A stretch of DNA of 64,000 nucleotides, taken from positions 124,001-188,000 of the forward strand of contig NZ_WIBF01000006.1 in the NCBI RefSeq assembly GCF_009496005.1. Reading direction: 5' to 3'. A program made the position numbers and the translations under genes. The notes under the pieces are model-generated. The model did no database searches and was not told where the DNA came from. It saw only the letters and a program-made list of their open reading frames with translations. This DNA is from Tritonibacter litoralis. GTDB taxonomy: Bacteria; Pseudomonadota; Alphaproteobacteria; Rhodobacterales; Rhodobacteraceae. Below are positions 9,224 through 18,957 of this stretch, piece by piece (position 1 is the stretch's first letter; every line of letters starts with the position of its first letter).

Positions 9224-10249
9224 ATGAAATGCTTTTATGCGCCAGAAACCGAACAGCATAATCCCCAGTTCCGCCTGACCCATGGCCGCCCCAGCAGCAA
9301 TGCAGAGCTGCCCAAGCGGGCCGAATTGCTGTTGGCGGGTCTGAAACAGATGGGGTTTGAAACCACAGAGCCCCCCCAAGCGCCGCGCAGCGCCTATGAG
9401 GCTGTGCACACGCCCGAGCTGCTGGCGTTTCTGGAAACCGGATGGGAGGCCTGGCAAAAGCTGCCGGGCGCGTCCGAAGAGATCATTCCAAACCTGTCAC
9501 CTGACAAAAATATCGCAACCTATCCCGACAGCATTCTGGGGCGCGCGGGCTGGCATATGGGCGATGCCTCTGCCCCGGTGGGACCCCATTCGTGGAACGC
9601 CACCTGTCGAGCCGCGGATTGCGCCGTGGCTGCGGCCGATGCGGTCGCGGATGGTGCGCCGGTTGCCTATGCGCTGACCCGCCCGCCGGGACATCACAGC
9701 AGCGCCGATGTTGTGGCAGGCCACTGTTTGATGAATATTTCCGCCATCGCCGTGGAGCGCCTGCGCCAGACCAAGCCTCGTGTGGCGACGCTGGATATTG
9801 ACGTGCACCACGGCAATGGCACCCAGGCGATTTTCTATGACCGCGACGATGTGCTGACCGTGTCGATCCATGCGGACCCTTCTGATTACTACCCGTTCTA
9901 CGTCGGTCATGCCCATGAAACAGGCAACGGCGCTGGCGACGGGTTCAACCTGAACCTCCCCCTGCCCCGCACAACCTCCGATGACGTCTGGATGGCTGCG
10001 GTGACCCAGGGGTTAGAGCGGATCGCAGCCTTTGAACCGGATGTTTTGGTGGTGCCCCTGGGGTTGGACGCCCATGAAAATGACCCGTTGGATGGGATGC
10101 AAGTGTCTTGGGACGGGTTCCGCCGTGCCGGTGCCGCCATCGCGGCCACCGGGCTGCCCACCGTTTTGATCCAAGAGGGGGGGTATCTGTCTGATGATTT
10201 GACCACGTCCCTCGTCTCCTTCCTGTCAGGCATGCTGGACCGCGCCTGA
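9224..10249 (+). CDS. Histone-deacetylase-family amidohydrolase (acetylpolyamine amidohydrolase type)
   Basis: The 341-residue protein has the catalytic pair in TRPPGHHSS (about 147-155). The zinc ligands lie in LDIDVHHGNGTQ (about 188-197) and GLDAHENDP (about 284-290). The active-site Gly/Tyr region IQEGGYLSDD is near the end. Bacterial members remove acetyl or longer acyl groups from polyamines or other amines. It starts three bases after the GntR gene and precedes an aminotransferase, suggesting deacylation followed by transamination of the freed amine. The precise substrate is not visible. Confidence 0.88.
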   Translation: MKCFYAPETEQHNPQFRLTHGRPSSNAELPKRAELLLAGLKQMGFETTEPPQAPRSAYEAVHTPELLAFLETGWEAWQKLPGASEEIIPNLSPDKNIATYPDSILGRAGWHMGDASAPVGPHSWNATCRAADCAVAAADAVADGAPVAYALTRPPGHHSSADVVAGHCLMNISAIAVERLRQTKPRVATLDIDVHHGNGTQAIFYDRDDVLTVSIHADPSDYYPFYVGHAHETGNGAGDGFNLNLPLPRTTSDDVWMAAVTQGLERIAAFEPDVLVVPLGLDAHENDPLDGMQVSWDGFRRAGAAIAATGLPTVLIQEGGYLSDDLTTSLVSFLSGMLDRA

Positions 10250-10283
10250 TCTCTCTTTCTTCCTTTTGTGGAGCCATACGACC

Positions 10284-11666
10284 ATGAGCACACTTTCCAA
10301 CTCTCTGCATGCCGCTGATGTGGCGCATTCGATCCACCCCTACACCAACGCCCGCCTGCACGAAGAACAGGGCCCGCTGATCATGACACGCGGCGATGGC
10401 GCGCGGGTGTATGACAGCGAGGGCAAGGAATACATCGAAGGGCTGGCGGGCCTGTGGTCTGTGGCCGTTGGGTTTTCGGAACCGCGCCTGCGCGAAGCTG
10501 CGATGAAGCAGATGGAAGAGCTGCCCTATTACCATTCCTTTGCGCATAAGGCGAATGAACCCGCCATCCGCCTGGCCGAGAAACTGGCCGAGATGACGCC
10601 AGACGGGTTGAACCGCGCGTTTTTCACCAATTCGGGATCCGAAGCCAATGACACCGTGATCAAGATGGTCTGGTTCATGAACAACGCCCTGGGTCGACCC
10701 GAAAAGAAGAAGTTTCTGTCGCGCACCAAAGCCTATCATGGGATCACCGTTGCGTCGGGTTCCTTGACCGGCCTGCCCGGCAACCACCGGGATTTTGATC
10801 TGCCGATCATTCCGGTCACCCATCTGACCTGCCCGCATTTCTGGCGCAATGGCGCAGAAGGCGAGACCGAGGCAGAATTCACCGCTCGCCTACTGACAGA
10901 GCTGGAAGAGACCATTGTGGCAGAGGGGCCCGACACCATTGCCGCCTTTATTGGTGAGCCGGTGATGGGGGCCGGTGGTGTCATAACCCCGCCCCAAGGG
11001 TACTGGCCCGGCGTCGCAGAGATCTGCGCCAAATACGATATCCTGCTGGTCTCGGACGAGGTTATCAACGGGTTTGGCCGCCTGGGCGCGCGCTTTGGCT
11101 GCGAGAAATACGGGTTTGTGCCCGACATCATGGTTGTGTCCAAACAGCTGACCTCCTCTTATATGCCGCTGGCCGCGATTATGATGAACGACAAGGTCTA
11201 TAACGCCATTGCCGACAACACCGCCAAGCTGGGCACCTTTGGCCATGGTTACACCACCTCGGGGCACCCTGTGTCCTGTGCGGTGGCCCTAGAGAACCTT
11301 GCGATCCTGGAAGAGCGGGATCTGATGGGCAATGCTGCGCGTCTTGCGCCGCTGTTTCAAGAGAAGCTGCAAGCACTGGCCAGCCACCCGCTGGTGGGTG
11401 AGGCCCGTGGCGTTGGCTTGATCGGTGGTTTGGAGCTGGTGGCAGATAAAGAGACTAAAGCCGCGTTTGAACCTGCAGGCTCCATGGCGGCGCGGGTGGT
11501 CAAACACGCCCAAGAGGCCGGGCTGATCTGCCGCAATATCTATGAAACCGTCGCGCTCTGCCCGCCGTTGATGATCACCGAAGAAGATGTGGAGATCATC
11601 TTTGCCCGCCTGACCCAGGCCTTGGATCAAGCGGCCGATTGGGCCCGCGAAACAGGCGCAATGTAA
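10284..11666 (+). CDS. Class III (omega) aminotransferase
   Basis: ATG 10284 is preferred to an upstream TTG. The 460-residue product is a PLP-dependent class III aminotransferase: substrate and PLP contacts include FTNSGSEANDT (about 111-121), FIGEPVMGAGGVITPP, LLVSDEVINGFGRLG, and the Schiff-base lysine in MVVSKQLTSSYMPLAA. It moves an omega-amino group to a keto acid. Directly after the deacetylase gene, it would be the next step for a freed diamine or amino acid. A hairpin terminator follows the stop. Confidence 0.92.
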   Translation: MSTLSNSLHAADVAHSIHPYTNARLHEEQGPLIMTRGDGARVYDSEGKEYIEGLAGLWSVAVGFSEPRLREAAMKQMEELPYYHSFAHKANEPAIRLAEKLAEMTPDGLNRAFFTNSGSEANDTVIKMVWFMNNALGRPEKKKFLSRTKAYHGITVASGSLTGLPGNHRDFDLPIIPVTHLTCPHFWRNGAEGETEAEFTARLLTELEETIVAEGPDTIAAFIGEPVMGAGGVITPPQGYWPGVAEICAKYDILLVSDEVINGFGRLGARFGCEKYGFVPDIMVVSKQLTSSYMPLAAIMMNDKVYNAIADNTAKLGTFGHGYTTSGHPVSCAVALENLAILEERDLMGNAARLAPLFQEKLQALASHPLVGEARGVGLIGGLELVADKETKAAFEPAGSMAARVVKHAQEAGLICRNIYETVALCPPLMITEEDVEIIFARLTQALDQAADWARETGAM

Positions 11667-11677
11667 CCATAAAATGC

Positions 11678-11711
11678 AAGCGGCCACGCCTTGGCTTGGC
11701 CGCTTCGCTCT
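11678..11711 (+). terminator. Hairpin terminator after the aminotransferase
   Basis: A perfect 9-bp stem (AAGCGGCCA with TGGCCGCTT) with a 10-base loop starts 12 bases after the aminotransferase stop and is followed by a modest T-rich run. Confidence 0.65.
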
Positions 11712-11836
11712 TTACGTCGGCAAACGGTCTTGCTAAAAGCCTAGTATTTTAGTAGGAAATAAAAACCCAGCCGCATCGCCCTCTCGATTCAGCCCGGCTT
11801 CATTCCTGAAATCGTGGTGATCCCAGAGGGCCGAGC

Positions 11837-12382
11837 ATGAAATCCCCAAAGAAAATCGAGCGCACGCATATCCCAACCGGCCGACCCAAGGTGCAGTTCC
11901 CCAAGTCTTGCACCCGCGCCCCATCGGCCAAAGAACGCCCCATTGCGACCTCGGGTGCGGATCAGGATGAGGTCACCTGCCTTCAAGTGGCCCGCCATTT
12001 GTTTTGCGCGTTCACCATGCCTGCCTCGCAGGCCTGGATGACGGCGTTTTCTTTGGCCGAAGCCCATTTTGATTATAAAAACGGCCCTGCGATTGCTTCC
12101 CTGGTCGCGCGGGTTCTGGATGCGGTGCGCCGGTCCCGGCGTTCTGGTTTTCACTACAACTCACCCAATTGCGAGAAATGTTCCGCCATTTTGACCGAAC
12201 ACGAACGTCGCCTGATGGACGCATTGATGATGGTGCGGCGGGGACGTCTGGAACGGGCGGAGTTGGAATTGATGATGCTGTGCGAAGGCAATGACACAGC
12301 CCGCGCCATGATGTGGATCCGGGAATTGGCGCTGGCGCTGCCCCCGTTACGCCATAAACAGCCCTCGCAACGACTGCAGTAG
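11837..12382 (+). CDS. Conserved hypothetical protein
   Basis: A 181-residue protein preceded by a GAGGG site. The N-terminal 45 residues are basic and proline-rich. The rest is predicted helical, with a CxxC pair in SPNCEKCSAILTEHERRL and a run rich in Met, Arg and Leu near the C-terminus. I do not recognise a family. Codon use matches the neighbours, so it looks like a resident gene rather than an insertion. It converges on the glycosyltransferase gene with 50 bases between. Confidence 0.6.
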   Translation: MKSPKKIERTHIPTGRPKVQFPKSCTRAPSAKERPIATSGADQDEVTCLQVARHLFCAFTMPASQAWMTAFSLAEAHFDYKNGPAIASLVARVLDAVRRSRRSGFHYNSPNCEKCSAILTEHERRLMDALMMVRRGRLERAELELMMLCEGNDTARAMMWIRELALALPPLRHKQPSQRLQ

Positions 12383-12432
12383 GTACGGTTTCAGGCCCCA
12401 CGGGTTTGGGCCGCCACGCACTGTCTGGGACG

Positions 12433-13743
12433 TTACGATTGCGAAGAAGGTCCCGCCAGGCTGTCCCCCCAGCGCGCCCTCAGACGGCCCGCACCGGGCG
12501 TGTCTGGCTTTAGCTGTTCCTTGATCAGATGCGAGCGGTGTTCAAAGACGTTTTCATCCGTGAACGGCAGCCCATCGGCACGGGCCTGACCGATCAAACG
12601 CGCCATACGCGCCCGATCCGCGGCCAGATTGGCAATTTCATAGGTCAGCAGTTCCACATCATCGCGGGGCACCAAAACCCCGCCCGCATGGGCCGAAATC
12701 AGATCCTGAGCATAGGAGCTGTCGTATCCGACAATCGGTGTTCCATTGCTGAGCGCCTCGATCAGGCAACGCGGGCTTTCGGGGGTTTTGTGGCAGAACA
12801 TAAAGACATGTGCACTGCGCAGCGCCTCCAACACTTGGTCATGGGCCGAGACAAATCCGGGCAAAAACACCTGATCTGACAGTCCGGCGCGGTGGATGCG
12901 GGTGCGCATCTGGTCAAGCTCTTCGCCCGCACCCAGCCAGGTTGCGCGGAAATCCACCCCCATGACTTGCAGCCGCTCAAGCACGGCAATCCAATCCAGC
13001 GGCCCTTTCATGGCGTCGGCACGTCCGGCATAGACGATCTGTATGGGGCCTGCATCTGCGGTTTTGATCTTCTCGTCCAGACGGCTGGCGGAAATATGAT
13101 CTTCGGCCCGGATGTGAATATCATGCACCAGATGCGGATTGCTGCTAGAGGGGCTGTAGGCGTCAAACGTGTCTTTGCCATGGAACAGGCCAAGCGCCGC
13201 CATCGACACCACCTTATGTTCCAGCCAGACCATCGGGCGATAATAAAGCCGGGCGCGCCAGCGGTTGCGCCGGTCCGGATCCTTGAGGTCCTGGCGCATC
13301 ACCTCGGATTCGACACGGTCCGTCCAGACCGCAAACCGACGCCCCTGACGGCGCGCCTCAAACCCGGCAACCGCGCCCCAGTCACCAAACAGGCCGCCAA
13401 TAGCAAAACTGAGATACTCTGCCTGTCTGATCAGATCCGCGATCTGGCGGCGGGTGCTGCGGAGGCAGCGCAGAAACTGGTCCGGACGATAGGCCGTCGG
13501 CAAGGGTTCAAAGCGCACACGCTCCAGCTCCTCTTGGAATTCTGCTGCGGGCAACCAACCCGCAGGTGGCGGCGCCTCTTCTACGGGCATCATGGCGGTG
13601 ACGTGGTCAAAGTGGCTGGCCCACAGGCGCAAACCGTTGATCGCCTGCCGCTCCACATAGAGCTCCCCGCCAAAACGGAACAACGGCACCGGTGCATAGA
13701 TCAGCAATCGCCCTTCACGGCTCGCCCCCTGTCTGTCAGTCAT
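12433..13743 (-). CDS. Glycosyltransferase family 1 (GT4-like)
   Basis: The start is set at 13743, eight bases after GGTGGAG, giving 436 residues; the longer open frame upstream has no ribosome site. The C-terminal Rossmann domain is typical of GT-B enzymes: IQIVYAGRADAMKGPLDWI (donor domain start, about 235), then FLPGFVSAHDQVLEALRSAHVFMFCHKTPESPRCLIEALSNGTPIVGYD, with the nucleotide-sugar E-x7-E-like motif. It transfers a sugar from an activated donor to a surface glycan or lipid. No other polysaccharide genes are nearby, so the acceptor is unknown. Confidence 0.85.
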   Translation of the reverse strand: MTDRQGASREGRLLIYAPVPLFRFGGELYVERQAINGLRLWASHFDHVTAMMPVEEAPPPAGWLPAAEFQEELERVRFEPLPTAYRPDQFLRCLRSTRRQIADLIRQAEYLSFAIGGLFGDWGAVAGFEARRQGRRFAVWTDRVESEVMRQDLKDPDRRNRWRARLYYRPMVWLEHKVVSMAALGLFHGKDTFDAYSPSSSNPHLVHDIHIRAEDHISASRLDEKIKTADAGPIQIVYAGRADAMKGPLDWIAVLERLQVMGVDFRATWLGAGEELDQMRTRIHRAGLSDQVFLPGFVSAHDQVLEALRSAHVFMFCHKTPESPRCLIEALSNGTPIVGYDSSYAQDLISAHAGGVLVPRDDVELLTYEIANLAADRARMARLIGQARADGLPFTDENVFEHRSHLIKEQLKPDTPGAGRLRARWGDSLAGPSSQS

Positions 13744-14212
13744 AATGCACTCTCCACCCGTGACGGGCATAAAACGCCGCGCCCGCTGCTCAGAACCTTT
13801 TACCACTCTAGCCGAAATTCTATGCATACGTCCCATAGAACACAGGCGTACCGTGAAAATTCTACGCATTAAATGACGGCAAAGTATGAATATCCCGCCC
13901 ATAAGGAGAGGACCCTATTCGATATTCCCGTTTTTTGGACGCAATGCCCCGCTTGGACCCCTTTATGCTGGCCCCAATCCCACAGGAAAATGGTCAGGAC
14001 AAAGGCCCGGGACGCATGCGCGTCACTGTGACTTACAGAAATATGCAGCTAAGAATTGCACGAAAGCCGCGTCTGATTTACACGGGGGCCATGACAGCCG
14101 CCGAAGACAAGGGGTTTTCCCTCCTGAATCCAGCTGGCGCATTTCTTCCACAGCGCGGGTTTTGCCCGTGCCCCGTCCAACCACCTCCGTTATCGCTGAA
14201 AGGGTATGGAAC
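13744..14212. other. Divergent intergenic region between glycosyltransferase and IDH
   Basis: These 469 bases separate two divergent genes and must hold both promoters. Short open frames here lack convincing ribosome sites or coding character. I see no clear repeat or RNA gene. Confidence 0.4.
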
Positions 14213-16429
14213 ATGACAGACACTTCGAACCCCGATATTTTGTATACCATTGTAGACGAAGCGCCTGAACTGGCCTCCGCTTCGTTCTTGCCAATCATCC
14301 GCACCTTTGCGGCGGCAGCGGGTGTTTCCGTTGGCACCAAGGATATCTCCCTCGCGGGCCGAATCATTGCGACCTTTCCGGAGAAGCTGACCGACGCACA
14401 GCGTCAGGATGACGATCTGGCCGCATTGGGTGAGCTGGTGAAAACCGCTGACGCCAACGTTATCAAACTGCCGAACATCTCTGCATCCGTGCCGCAGCTG
14501 GTTGCGGCGATCACCGAACTGCAGGCACAGGGTTACGACATTCCGAACTACCCGGAAGATCCCGCCTCTGATGAAGAGAAAGAGATCCAGGCCCGCTACG
14601 ACGCCATCAAAGGTTCGGCTGTGAACCCGGTGCTGCGCGAAGGCAACTCGGACCGTCGTTCGGCCAAAGCGGTGAAGAACTACGCCCAGAACAATCCGCA
14701 TTCGATGGGGACCTGGGACGCGGCAAGCAAGACCAAAGTGTCCTCCATGCCCGGCGATGATTTTTATGCGAACGAGAAGTCCGCGACCATCACCGCCGCA
14801 CAAGCGGGTGACGCAAAAATCGAATTTGTTGCGGCCGACGGCTCTGTCACCGTTCTGAAGGACGTCTATCCGCTGGCGGAAGGCACCGTTGCGGATGCGA
14901 CCTTCATGTCGGCCAAAGCGCTGGCTGCTTTCCTGGCAGAGGCCATCGAAGACACCAAAGCCGACGGCACCATGTTCTCGCTGCACATGAAAGCGACCAT
15001 GATGAAGGTCTCGGACCCGATCATCTTTGGCCACGCGGTCAAAGCCTGGCTTGGCCCGGTTTGGGAAGCCCATGGTGACGCAATCACCGCAGCAGGCGGC
15101 TCTGCAAACTCTGGCCTGGGCGCGGTTCTGGCGGCCATCGACACGCTGGACAATGCCGACGCCATCAAGGCGGAGATCGCGGCCCTGGACCGTCCGTCCA
15201 TGTATATGGTCGACAGCGACAAGGGCATCACCAACCTGCACGTGCCGTCTGATGTGATCATCGACGCATCGATGCCAGCCGTGATCCGCGCCGGCGGCAA
15301 AGGCTGGGATGAAGCAGGCAACAAGGGCGACACCAACTGTGTGATCCCCGACCGCTGCTATTCCACCGTCTATGACGAAAGCATCAATTTCTTCAAAGCC
15401 AATGGCGCGCTGGACGTGACCAAAGCGGGTTCGGTTGCAAACGTTGGTCTGATGGCCCAGAAGGCCGAGGAATACGGCTCTCACCCGACCACTTTTGAAG
15501 CGCCTGCAGATGGTGCAATCCGCATCGTTCTGGCCAATGGCGAGACCCTGCACAGCCACGCGGTTGAGGCTGGCGACATTTGGCGGTCCTGCACCGTAAA
15601 GAAAGCCCCGATCGAGAACTGGATCGAACTGGCACTGGACCGTCAGCGTCTGACCGGTTCCGAGGCAATTTTCTGGCTGGACGCAAACCGCGCCCATGAT
15701 GCAGAGCTGATCAAATACGTCACCCCTGCCCTCGAAGCCGCGGGCAAGGCGGATCTGTTCCAGATCCTCGCCCCGCGTGAAGCAACGGCTCAGTCGTTGA
15801 AAACCATCACCGCAGGCAACGACAGCATCGCCATCACCGGCAACGTGCTGCGCGACTATCTGACCGACCTGTTCCCGATCCTGGAACTGGGCACCTCGGC
15901 CAAGATGCTGTCCATCGTGAAACTGATGCAGGGCGGCGGTCTGTTTGAAACCGGTGCGGGTGGTTCGGCTCCGAAACACGTGCAGCAGCTGGTTGAAGAA
16001 AACCACCTGCGCTGGGATTCCATGGGTGAATTCTGCGCTCTTGGCGAAAGCCTGAACTTCCTGGCTGATGTCAAAGGCAACGCCAAAGCGGGCGTTCTGG
16101 GCACTGCAGCCGAGGTTGCCACCCAAGGCATCCTGGACAACAACAAATCGCCCTCGCGCAAGGTTGGCCAGCCGGACAACCGTGACAGCCATTACTGGTT
16201 CGCCCGCTACTGGGCCGAAGCACTGGCCGCACAGGGTGAGGACGCAGAACTGGCCGCTCATTTTGCCCCAATCGCCAAAGCCCTAGCAGAGGGTGAAGAA
16301 GCGATTCTGGCAGAATTGGCAGCCGCACAAGGCAAAGCAGCTGATATCGGTGGTTACTACCGCCCTTCGGTTGAGAAGAAGGCTGAAGTCATGCGCCCAA
16401 GTGCCACATTGAATGGCATTATTGGATAA
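14213..16429 (+). CDS. icd: NADP-dependent isocitrate dehydrogenase, monomeric type
   Basis: The start at 14213 follows an AAAGGG site and gives 738 residues, the normal size of the monomeric IDH-II family. An in-frame extension of 109 codons upstream is not supported. The sequence carries family hallmarks along its length, such as [24 protein letters not shown] (about 142-165), [35 protein letters not shown] and [17 protein letters not shown]. It oxidises isocitrate to 2-oxoglutarate and CO2 with NADP in the TCA cycle. It stands alone, with its own terminator. Confidence 0.96.
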   Translation: MTDTSNPDILYTIVDEAPELASASFLPIIRTFAAAAGVSVGTKDISLAGRIIATFPEKLTDAQRQDDDLAALGELVKTADANVIKLPNISASVPQLVAAITELQAQGYDIPNYPEDPASDEEKEIQARYDAIKGSAVNPVLREGNSDRRSAKAVKNYAQNNPHSMGTWDAASKTKVSSMPGDDFYANEKSATITAAQAGDAKIEFVAADGSVTVLKDVYPLAEGTVADATFMSAKALAAFLAEAIEDTKADGTMFSLHMKATMMKVSDPIIFGHAVKAWLGPVWEAHGDAITAAGGSANSGLGAVLAAIDTLDNADAIKAEIAALDRPSMYMVDSDKGITNLHVPSDVIIDASMPAVIRAGGKGWDEAGNKGDTNCVIPDRCYSTVYDESINFFKANGALDVTKAGSVANVGLMAQKAEEYGSHPTTFEAPADGAIRIVLANGETLHSHAVEAGDIWRSCTVKKAPIENWIELALDRQRLTGSEAIFWLDANRAHDAELIKYVTPALEAAGKADLFQILAPREATAQSLKTITAGNDSIAITGNVLRDYLTDLFPILELGTSAKMLSIVKLMQGGGLFETGAGGSAPKHVQQLVEENHLRWDSMGEFCALGESLNFLADVKGNAKAGVLGTAAEVATQGILDNNKSPSRKVGQPDNRDSHYWFARYWAEALAAQGEDAELAAHFAPIAKALAEGEEAILAELAAAQGKAADIGGYYRPSVEKKAEVMRPSATLNGIIG

Positions 16430-16466
16430 GTTCCGAAGCCGGAAAAATCTTATACAAACTTTTGGA

Positions 16467-16499
16467 ATCTCACCCGACCCCGGGTGAGATTTCTTGATT
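16467..16499 (+). terminator. Terminator of isocitrate dehydrogenase gene
   Basis: A perfect 10-bp stem (ATCTCACCCG with CGGGTGAGAT) with a 4-base loop begins 38 bases after the IDH stop and runs into a T-rich stretch. Confidence 0.75.
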
Positions 16500-16698
16500 C
16501 TTGAATATTTCCTTTTAAAAACGGCACTTTATAGGTGATTTTTTTATGCATCTTTTGCGGTATCAACCTAAAGCTTCATTTCGACTACAGAAAACATTCA
16601 AATAGAGGAAACAGGCGAAACACCTCGTTAACACTCCCCGTCCTACCAAGGTACTGACTGTAACCATTCTACTTTCGACCAGTTAGGACTCGTAAAGA

Positions 16699-18552
16699 AT
16701 GCCCGCATTTATGCATAAATTGTCCCTGCGCATCTACGCAGGCGCTGCTCTGGCTCTCCTTTTGACAATCGCCATGAGCGTTATCGTGGACAAACAAGTT
16801 CGTGCCGCAGCCTTTGATATGCGTGAACAAGAGCTGGCACGCCTCACTGAAACAGCCGCCAGCCTGTTGGCGGATCTGGAAACCAAGGTTCAAGCAGGCG
16901 AATTGACGCCCGAAGCGGCCCAGGCCCAAGGGCAAGCCGCCATCACTTCGCTTCGGTACGAAGGCTCTGGCTACTTTTTTGTCTTTGACCGGCAAAACCA
17001 CATGATTGTCCACCCGTTCCGTCCCCAATGGATCGGCGAAGACAAATCTGATATAAAAGACGTCAACGGCCTTCCTATCTTCATTGAGATGAACCGCATC
17101 GTCTCAGAACAAGGTGAAGGCAAGCTGACTTATTGGTTCAACAAGCCCAACACCGACATCCCTGAGCCCAAGATGGGTTATGTGCATCTGTTCGAACCTT
17201 GGGGTTGGGTGATCGGAACCGGCACTTATGTAAATGACGTTGAAGACACATTGGCGACCATGCGAACCAATCAGTTGATCGTGTTTTCGATCGGTTTGGC
17301 CTTGGTGATCGCCGTAGCCTATCTCTGTTCGCGCAGTGTGATCAAACCGCTAGATGGTCTCAAGAAACGCATGACAACCCTGACCGAGGGCGACATCGAC
17401 TCTGAAATCCCGTTTGGCACCTACAAAAGCGAATTGGGCGACATGTCCCGCTCGTTATCCGTATTCCGGGATGGGCTGCATCGCCAAAAAGAGCTTGAGG
17501 TGGAGCAGCAGGTTCAATCAAAAGAAATCTCTCAGGTCATCGATGTGCTTAGTAGCCACTTGGCAAAGATGTCCAATGGCGACCTGGACATCAAGATCGC
17601 TGAGAGTTTCCCACAGCAATACGAGCAGCTGCGCCAGGACTTCAACAAGACGCTGGATCAACTACAAGAGACCATTTCGCAGGTTGTGGACGCTGCTGCA
17701 TCAATCCGCAGTGGCGCCTCTGAAATCAGCCAAGCATCGGATGACCTGTCACATCGCACCGAAAGCCAGGCCGCAACTCTGGAAGAAACGGCAGCGGCGC
17801 TGGATGAACTGACGACCAGTGTACGCTCGGCCGCAGAAGGTGCCCGTGGTGTGGAAACCACTATGGGAGAGGCGCGAGCACAGGCGGAAACCAGTGGCGA
17901 CGTGGTGCGCAATGCGGTGTCGGCGATGACCGAGATCGAACAAAGCTCCAGCCATATTGCGCAGATCATCAGCGTGATTGATGACATCGCATTCCAAACC
18001 AACCTCTTGGCTTTGAACGCCGGTGTTGAGGCCGCGCGCGCTGGTGAAGCAGGCCGCGGCTTTGCGGTGGTTGCTTCTGAAGTTCGTGCACTGGCGCAAC
18101 GCTCCTCGGATGCGGCGATGGAGATCAAAAAACTGATCTCTGACAGTTCGCAACAAGTGGAACGTGGCGTGGATCTGGTCGGCAAAGCGGGAGAAGCGCT
18201 GGAGCAGATCGTTGATCGCGTCAGCCATATCTCGACCCTGATCTCCAACATCGCCGAAGGTGCCGCCGAGCAATCCACTGGACTTGCTGAGATCAATACC
18301 GGCATGACCCAATTGGATCAGGTGACCCAGCAGAACGCTGCCATGGTTGAACAGGCAACAGCTGCCGGTCACATGCTGAACACGGACGCCGGGAAACTGG
18401 CCGAATTGGTGGCTTACTTCAACACGGGCAATGGATCGGTTACTCCAATGCCGCGCAGCACACCAGCTGCAGCGCCGTCGGCGCATGGCGACATCAGTGA
18501 GGAGATGGCTCCGGTGGCTGCATCTGGCGGGAAAGCCTGGCAGGATTTCTAA
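16699..18552 (+). CDS. Methyl-accepting chemotaxis protein, Cache-type sensor
   Basis: The 617-residue receptor starts with a membrane segment (about 8-28). Next come a periplasmic single-Cache domain (about 30-185; YEGSGYFFVFD and GWVIGTGTYVNDVE are typical), a second membrane segment (about 192-212) and HAMP. The cytoplasmic signalling domain has its conserved hairpin tip at [33 protein letters not shown]. The C-terminus AWQDF fits the xWxxF pentapeptide that docks the methyltransferase CheR. It signals to CheA/CheW, and the attractant is unknown though Cache domains often bind organic acids. It is about half identical by eye to the next gene. Confidence 0.94.
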   Translation: MPAFMHKLSLRIYAGAALALLLTIAMSVIVDKQVRAAAFDMREQELARLTETAASLLADLETKVQAGELTPEAAQAQGQAAITSLRYEGSGYFFVFDRQNHMIVHPFRPQWIGEDKSDIKDVNGLPIFIEMNRIVSEQGEGKLTYWFNKPNTDIPEPKMGYVHLFEPWGWVIGTGTYVNDVEDTLATMRTNQLIVFSIGLALVIAVAYLCSRSVIKPLDGLKKRMTTLTEGDIDSEIPFGTYKSELGDMSRSLSVFRDGLHRQKELEVEQQVQSKEISQVIDVLSSHLAKMSNGDLDIKIAESFPQQYEQLRQDFNKTLDQLQETISQVVDAAASIRSGASEISQASDDLSHRTESQAATLEETAAALDELTTSVRSAAEGARGVETTMGEARAQAETSGDVVRNAVSAMTEIEQSSSHIAQIISVIDDIAFQTNLLALNAGVEAARAGEAGRGFAVVASEVRALAQRSSDAAMEIKKLISDSSQQVERGVDLVGKAGEALEQIVDRVSHISTLISNIAEGAAEQSTGLAEINTGMTQLDQVTQQNAAMVEQATAAGHMLNTDAGKLAELVAYFNTGNGSVTPMPRSTPAAAPSAHGDISEEMAPVAASGGKAWQDF

Positions 18553-18586
18553 GGACCACCTTAAAGCGCAACTCTACGCAATACAG

Positions 18587-18617
18587 AAAACGATCGCTGT
18601 TACAGCGGTCGTTTTTT
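18587..18617 (+). terminator. Terminator after the first chemoreceptor
   Basis: A 13-bp near-perfect stem (AAAACGATCGCTG with CAGCGGTCGTTTT, one G-T pair) with a 3-base loop and a T run; a classical factor-independent terminator. Confidence 0.85.
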
Positions 18618-18957
18618 CGTAAAAAAAAAATTCATCGAATCCAAACTTACGTGACCTGGATGGCGTTTCGAAGCGTTGCGACAGCTTGCTTTCCGGCGAA
18701 GCTCTCTCAAACTCAATCACAAACATGTGAAAAGGCAAAAAAACGTTACTCAACCCCAAAGCTGCAGGACCACGCAACGGTATTATTTTGTTTATTTACA
18801 GATACTTGCATGAATTCACCTGAGAACATTGCCCGTTTGCGGGCGCTTTTCGGTTTTTCGATGAATTAACTTCTGAACGGTTAGGGATCAGTGACCCCGC
18901 GCGCCGCTTTGCGGGAATTTGAAACGAGATACGTCCAGTCAAAGGAACGTTTTAGAG
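18618..18957. other. Intergenic region between chemoreceptor genes
   Basis: Mostly non-coding sequence. A second small hairpin (GCCCG with CGGGC, 18831-18844) followed by T-rich sequence ends about 18860 and could be a back-up terminator or an attenuator for the next receptor. No convincing small gene was seen. Confidence 0.4.

Noticed and set aside
14078-16261. A 727-codon open frame antisense to the isocitrate dehydrogenase gene
   Set aside because: It is the mirror of a strongly coding, conserved enzyme gene. Its translation is Cys/His/Gly-rich and lacks any domain or ribosome site.
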